From JADLGH01 sp964586675 (GTDB lineage Bacteria > Desulfobacterota_D > UBA1144 > Nemesobacterales > UBA2774): a DNA stretch of 64,000 nt. Below, one piece after another: positions 59,896-64,000 of this stretch. The position numbers and the translations under genes were made by a program. The DNA lies in the NCBI GenBank assembly GCA_964586675.1, contig CAZPHQ010000013.1:7096-71095 (forward strand), given 5' to 3'. Within the stretch, counting starts at the first letter, position 1. Each line of letters opens with the position of its first letter. Under the pieces are notes generated by a model. It saw only the letters and a program-made list of their open reading frames with translations. It made no database searches and was not told where the DNA came from.

Positions 59896-60615
59896 TCATT
59901 TGCAGAAAAAGCCCTCGCCAAAAGCGGGATCGTCATTCTTGCATTTATCGACGCACTCTTCAGGCAGCGTGACCTCTCCCGCGGTATCTTTAAACTCCTG
60001 CATTATGGCCCACTCATCCAAGGCCGGGTCGAGGATGTTTTGATAACCGAAGTGCAGCACTTTCCAGATTTTACTCGGATCTTCCTGGTCCACGTAAAAA
60101 TCACCCTGCATGATCGGGACCCTGTCCAATGGTAATGGGGGTGGAGGAGGGCCGGGTACAGGGCTGCCGAAAACGACGCTGATCCTGAAATGATTAACAT
60201 GGCGCTCTTCTTCCTCCAGCAATATCTCGGCGCCGACATAGCGCGAGCTGGCGAGGCAGCGGTTCAGCTCGTCCAGGGGGAGCCGCCCTAGACAAACGCA
60301 GTCATCGTCGGGGCCGGGCGGCACGGTATCCGGCCATTTATAGGTGAGGGTATAGAGCTCGTCATTATAAATAAGATTTGTAAAATGTATCGGATACTCC
60401 GGGCCGCCGGCGATCATCTGGATGTTGCCGTCTTTCCCTACCCAGGTAAAAGGAACATCCACGTCAAGGTCCCGGACAACCCACCTCCCTTCCCAGTTAA
60501 AATTTTGCGGGAGCTGGGGCACGGGAGGAGGTCCATTCGCTTTTGACGAGGAATCGGAATCGCATGCAACGAACAATACCAGGGCTAGTAATGCCATTAT
60601 CCTGATCTTCACCAT
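59896..60615 (-). CDS. Lipoprotein of unknown function
   Basis: A 239-residue protein with a lipoprotein signal (ALLALVLFVAC). After a Pro-rich linker (NGPPPVPQLPQ) it has an extended beta-rich region beginning NFNWEGRWVVRDLDVDVPF, with two more proline stretches and about seven cysteines, including CVCLG and CVDKCKNDD near the end. No family recognised. GGAG lies seven bases before the ATG. It borders a repeat-rich gap. Confidence 0.6.
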   Translation of the reverse strand: MVKIRIMALLALVLFVACDSDSSSKANGPPPVPQLPQNFNWEGRWVVRDLDVDVPFTWVGKDGNIQMIAGGPEYPIHFTNLIYNDELYTLTYKWPDTVPPGPDDDCVCLGRLPLDELNRCLASSRYVGAEILLEEEERHVNHFRISVVFGSPVPGPPPPPLPLDRVPIMQGDFYVDQEDPSKIWKVLHFGYQNILDPALDEWAIMQEFKDTAGEVTLPEECVDKCKNDDPAFGEGFFCK

Positions 60616-60727
60616 AATTTTCTCCGGCTCCCCTTAGTTCATTAGAGTCATGCAATCCCCGCAACCGCCGATTCATCCTCCCCATGATTACATAACCAGC
60701 AGTAATTATATCAACATAAATCCGGGA

Positions 60728-61067
60728 CTGCTCCATAGCAATTCAAACCAAAATATCGGGATCTCGTCTTGGCCTTTTAGATCTGTAATTAAAGAATGCT
60801 TGTATCGGTAATCCAGTCTTTGGACTTTCATCCCCCCTTAGAAAAAAGGGGGTTAGGGGGGATTTAGCACGCCACACGTGCATAAATCCGGAGTCGCGGT
60901 GCTCAGCCGCGACCCCACACTTCCGTCATCCTGCCTGTCTGGCGTAGCCTTGGCAAAGACGGAAACTACGATTTCGAGCAAGCGAGGAATCGAGAGCCCC
61001 CGGCTGACCGCACAGAAGCTAATCCGGTACTTCTCCATGGCAATTCAAACCAAAAGATTCAGGATCT
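60728..61067. repeat. Repeat-rich intergenic block bounded by direct repeats
   Basis: The 549-base space from 60616 to 61164 has no gene. Two direct repeats sharing 22 of 23 bases (CTCCAT-GCAATTCAAACC) lie at 60731-60753 and 61033-61055, 302 bases apart. Between them are a C-run/G-run palindrome (CCCCCTT 60833-60839, AAGGGGG 60846-60852) and a second small palindrome with ends TTCCGTC (60921-60927) and GACGGAA (60958-60964), then CGATT/AATCG. These resemble small dispersed repeats that spread in bacterial intergenic regions. Confidence 0.7.
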
Positions 61068-61164
61068 GATATTTGATTTTATAAAGGAAAATTAAAGAGA
61101 GATATTCTCGATATAGCATTTGTAACAATCTATGGGAAGTTAAGAAGGTTCGACTCAGAATTTC

Positions 61165-61857
61165 TTATATTGATCGAGGTTTGAGTTTACGCAAATCGGA
61201 CAATCGATCCAACAATTTCTTTTCTTTCTTTTGATTACCTTTATACAACGTTTTAATAGATTTTTCGTAGGTTTTATCTAACAAGTCGATGATTAATGCT
61301 AAATGTTTTTCTAAGATCTTCTCCAACTCCACAGTTTCTTGATCCAAACTTTCGTTATTTATATATCCAAAAGAAAAACGAGATAAAGTAAGCCTGATTG
61401 GCACATATGACTCATATATTTTTTGAGAAGATGATTCGCTTTTGTTTGCAATATATAAACTACTATGAGCACCAATTTTATTTCTTATCTCAAAGATCTT
61501 AAGTTTTTTGATTTCATCCGATATCTTCTGTAGGTTAGCCAAATTAACAAATTTACATAAGTTGTAAATAGCTTCTTGTTGTAAATATGTCGAGTTCAAA
61601 ATACCATACAGACGCAAATATTTCTCACCGTAATCATTTCCATCAGTTAAACCATCTAATCCGTATTCCAAAAAATTTTTAATGGCGAGAGTCGTATCAC
61701 CAATAACATCCAGTGCCGTACATATGAAAGACCAATCTTGATCTTTATTCAACCTTAGTGTCTCTTTAACTCTTTGATTGGAACTCCAATTCTTCTGAGT
61801 CACTAAATCTCGAAATGCAGTTTCATATTCGCGCAGAATTTCAGTAATTGTAGGCAT
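61165..61857 (-). CDS. AT-rich gene with a HEPN-like RNKIGAH motif
   Basis: A 230-residue, mostly helical protein, strongly AT-rich against its surroundings. Near residue 128 it reads KIFEIRNKIGAHSSLY, an R-N-x4-H motif of the type that forms the RNase site of HEPN-domain toxins and defence nucleases; the helices before and after fit a four-helix HEPN bundle. The C terminus is lysine-rich (KKEKKLLDRLSDLRKLKP). It starts at ATG 61857, overlapping the stop of the upstream gene (TGATG), so the two are coupled. No known family is recognised; RNase activity is a motif-based guess. Confidence 0.6.
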   Translation of the reverse strand: MPTITEILREYETAFRDLVTQKNWSSNQRVKETLRLNKDQDWSFICTALDVIGDTTLAIKNFLEYGLDGLTDGNDYGEKYLRLYGILNSTYLQQEAIYNLCKFVNLANLQKISDEIKKLKIFEIRNKIGAHSSLYIANKSESSSQKIYESYVPIRLTLSRFSFGYINNESLDQETVELEKILEKHLALIIDLLDKTYEKSIKTLYKGNQKKEKKLLDRLSDLRKLKPRSI

Positions 61858-62345
61858 CACGAATTTTTATCGGTAATTCTTGTCAATGTTTCTTGAATAA
61901 CATCTACATCTTTGAGACTCTTATAAGGGGGCATTTCTTCTAGCACTTGGTTAAAACTTTGCTCGGATACATCTAAAAATTCAACTGTATTATCTAGTTC
62001 TGCTATATCTGCGTTAGATTTATTATCCTCATTTTTTAAAAGCGCTATTTTCACTGATAATAGATGAACGAGGGTTAGTCCTTCTTCGGCAAGCTTATAC
62101 GCACAGTAACCAGGTATTCGAAACTTATTCACTAATGTAATTGTTTCTTCTAATGATTCAGTAGCCTCGCCTGTTTTTATTTGCTGTGATGATTCTTCAA
62201 AATGGCGTCCAATCTCCGCAATTTCTTGATGTATATCGTTTAGTCTTTTTATATATCTATTTATTGCGGCTTCACAATTCTCATATTTGTATGAAGACGA
62301 AATTTCTTTACCCTTACCGAAAATTTGATTCCACAAGTTATTCAT
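61857..62345 (-). CDS. AT-rich helical partner of the HEPN-like gene
   Basis: A 162-residue protein, almost wholly helical and acidic (for example YIKRLNDIHQEIAEIGRHFE and LDNTVEFLDVSEQSFNQVLE), with no catalytic motif visible. GGAGG lies 5 bases before the ATG at 62345. Its stop overlaps the next gene. It begins 16 bases downstream of the broken SinR-like gene on the same strand. In toxin-antitoxin or abortive-infection pairs the non-catalytic helical gene often comes first, which fits, but this role is inference. Confidence 0.6.
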   Translation of the reverse strand: MNNLWNQIFGKGKEISSSYKYENCEAAINRYIKRLNDIHQEIAEIGRHFEESSQQIKTGEATESLEETITLVNKFRIPGYCAYKLAEEGLTLVHLLSVKIALLKNEDNKSNADIAELDNTVEFLDVSEQSFNQVLEEMPPYKSLKDVDVIQETLTRITDKNS

Positions 62346-62361
62346 ATTTCCTCCAAAAATA

Positions 62362-62630
62362 TCACAAATGTCTCTTGAGCCACGCCTTGCACGTCAGCGG
62401 CAGGTTAAGACTCTCCCACTCGTGCGAGGGCTTCAGTATCAGGAGCGAATCGTCGTCATCGATGCTCTCCTTTAGAATCTCCCGCACTTCCGCAATAGAA
62501 TGACCTGTGCTCACGAACCAGACCGAGCGGAGGCACAGCGTATGCATCCGCCGAGCGACTCTATCGCCTCGTGTATTTTCTGATAGTCCTTATCATAGTG
62601 GAGCTCGTATGTGATGAGATAAACGGACAT
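62362..62630 (-). pseudogene. Frameshifted SinR-family (Cas2-like fold) gene
   Basis: Two frames together spell one small protein: MSVYLITYELHYDKDYQK, then HEAIESLGG in the first frame; LRSVWFVSTGHSIAEVRE and SIDDDDSLLILKPSHEWES, ending KAWLKRHL, in the next. This matches the SinR-family proteins, about 90 residues with a Cas2-like ferredoxin fold (VYxIxYDL start, SVWxV strand, DDxLLV strand). The frame change falls near 62545 at GGCGGATGC, as a one-base deletion or two-base insertion. The ATG at 62630 has a good GGAGAGG site. No CRISPR array or cas gene is present. A sequencing error would restore an intact gene. Confidence 0.68.
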
Positions 62631-62950
62631 GGGAATCCCCCTCTCCGAAAACACAATAATTCAAAGAATGAGATTACAAGAAATATGTCTGTCAGGGAAT
62701 ATGAAAGTTAAAGAAGATGCCAACAACAGTTACGAGCACAGGCGCAGATATCACAAGCCCCGAAGCGAAATGTGCTCCGAACGCACCCCTCCCCCTCCCG
62801 GAGATACAGCAATCCCCGGAAAGGGATTACGAAATCATTTTTGCATGGGAAAATGAGGAAATAAGGAAGATGCAAACAATGATCTTCGACAATTACATAT
62901 TGTGCTGAGATATTTCAAAGCGCGCTCAATGCGCGGTAACTTTTAAACCC
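62631..62950. other. Region between SinR remnant and 23S rRNA; no clear gene
   Basis: This 320-base space holds a plus-strand frame (62717-62908, 63 residues) with no recognisable sequence. At 62921-62935 a CGCGC/GCGCG hairpin could end rRNA transcription on the minus strand. No 5S rRNA is present within it, although one would be expected just 3' of the 23S gene. Confidence 0.5.

Positions 62951-64000
<1,050 letters not shown>

Noticed and set aside
60853..61038. 61-residue minus-strand frame containing FAKATPDRQDDG
   Set aside because: This is a translation of a dispersed palindromic repeat, not a gene.
62362..62630. Possible cas2 gene implying a CRISPR locus
   Set aside because: The sequence fits the SinR family better and there are no spaced repeats or other cas genes anywhere in the window.
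62717..62908. 63-residue plus-strand frame before the 23S gene
   Set aside because: No ribosome site, low information content, no recognisable features.

Overview
The window looks like chromosomal sequence from a GC-rich Gram-negative bacterium. BamD, several lipoproteins with SignalP II-type lipoboxes, a secretin-like domain and a class A RNase P RNA all point that way. I cannot name the lineage from sequence alone. A run of Ns inside a 23S rRNA gene, with non-matching copies of the same rRNA stretch on its two sides, shows that this is a scaffolded draft, probably metagenomic. The far right end should be read with caution.

Layout. 0-6.4 kb: thiD (cut by the edge), an OB-fold protein, a lytic transglycosylase carrying a GspC-like domain, tRNA-CAU, a CdsZ-like zinc-ribbon protein, an RNase HI, rnpB (its 3' end meets tyrS tail to tail), hpt and a YqeY protein. 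6.4-12.2 kb: oligoendopeptidase F, then a signalling block with a double-receiver histidine kinase, a receiver-PAS-GGDEF protein and the decayed tail of a second GGDEF gene. 12.2-19 kb: double-hotdog thioesterase, an orphan secretin N0-like protein, EamA transporter, luciferase-like oxidoreductase, NhaA, a DUF1461 membrane protein and small exported proteins. 19-24 kb: glycolate oxidase glcD-glcE-(DUF3891)-glcF. 24.2-26.4 kb: rplM-rpsI followed directly by an inositol-phosphate synthase. 26.6-32 kb: a methyltransferase, queC-queE, an AT-rich HicAB-like pair, and a cytochrome c/FTR1 iron permease with a Fur-like box. 32-40 kb: methylmalonyl-CoA mutase mutA-mutB, rimI, polyprenyl synthase, cvpA, fbp and an extremely acidic 65-residue protein. 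40-45 kb: methyltransferase, NlpE-like protein, NYN nuclease behind an attenuator-like leader, and a winged-helix gene between tRNA-Leu and tRNA-Cys. 45-51 kb: panBCD behind a structured leader, then a three-gene operon (cytidylyltransferase-like, CDP-alcohol phosphotransferase, AspH/LpxO-type hydroxylase). 51-60.6 kb: two DksA-type proteins, mtnA, prmA, bamD, a subtilase and alanine dehydrogenase. 60.6-64 kb: a repeat-rich gap, an AT-rich two-gene unit with a HEPN-like motif, a frameshifted SinR-family gene, and the 3' part of a 23S rRNA gene.

How the genes fit together. ino1 (25.1 kb) would supply inositol phosphate. The 47.8-50.7 kb operon resembles the archaeal/thermophile inositol-phosphate cytidylyltransferase plus di-myo-inositol-phosphate-phosphate synthase pair with a hydroxylase added, so an inositol-type phospholipid or solute pathway is the most coherent undescribed system here. 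A second theme is transcription: about ten genes without a Shine-Dalgarno sequence have a TATAAT-like box 6-17 bases before the start codon, which predicts leaderless or nearly leaderless mRNAs. A third is a pair of orphan type II secretion-like domains (GspC-like in a lytic transglycosylase, GspD-N0-like alone) with no secretion operon in view.
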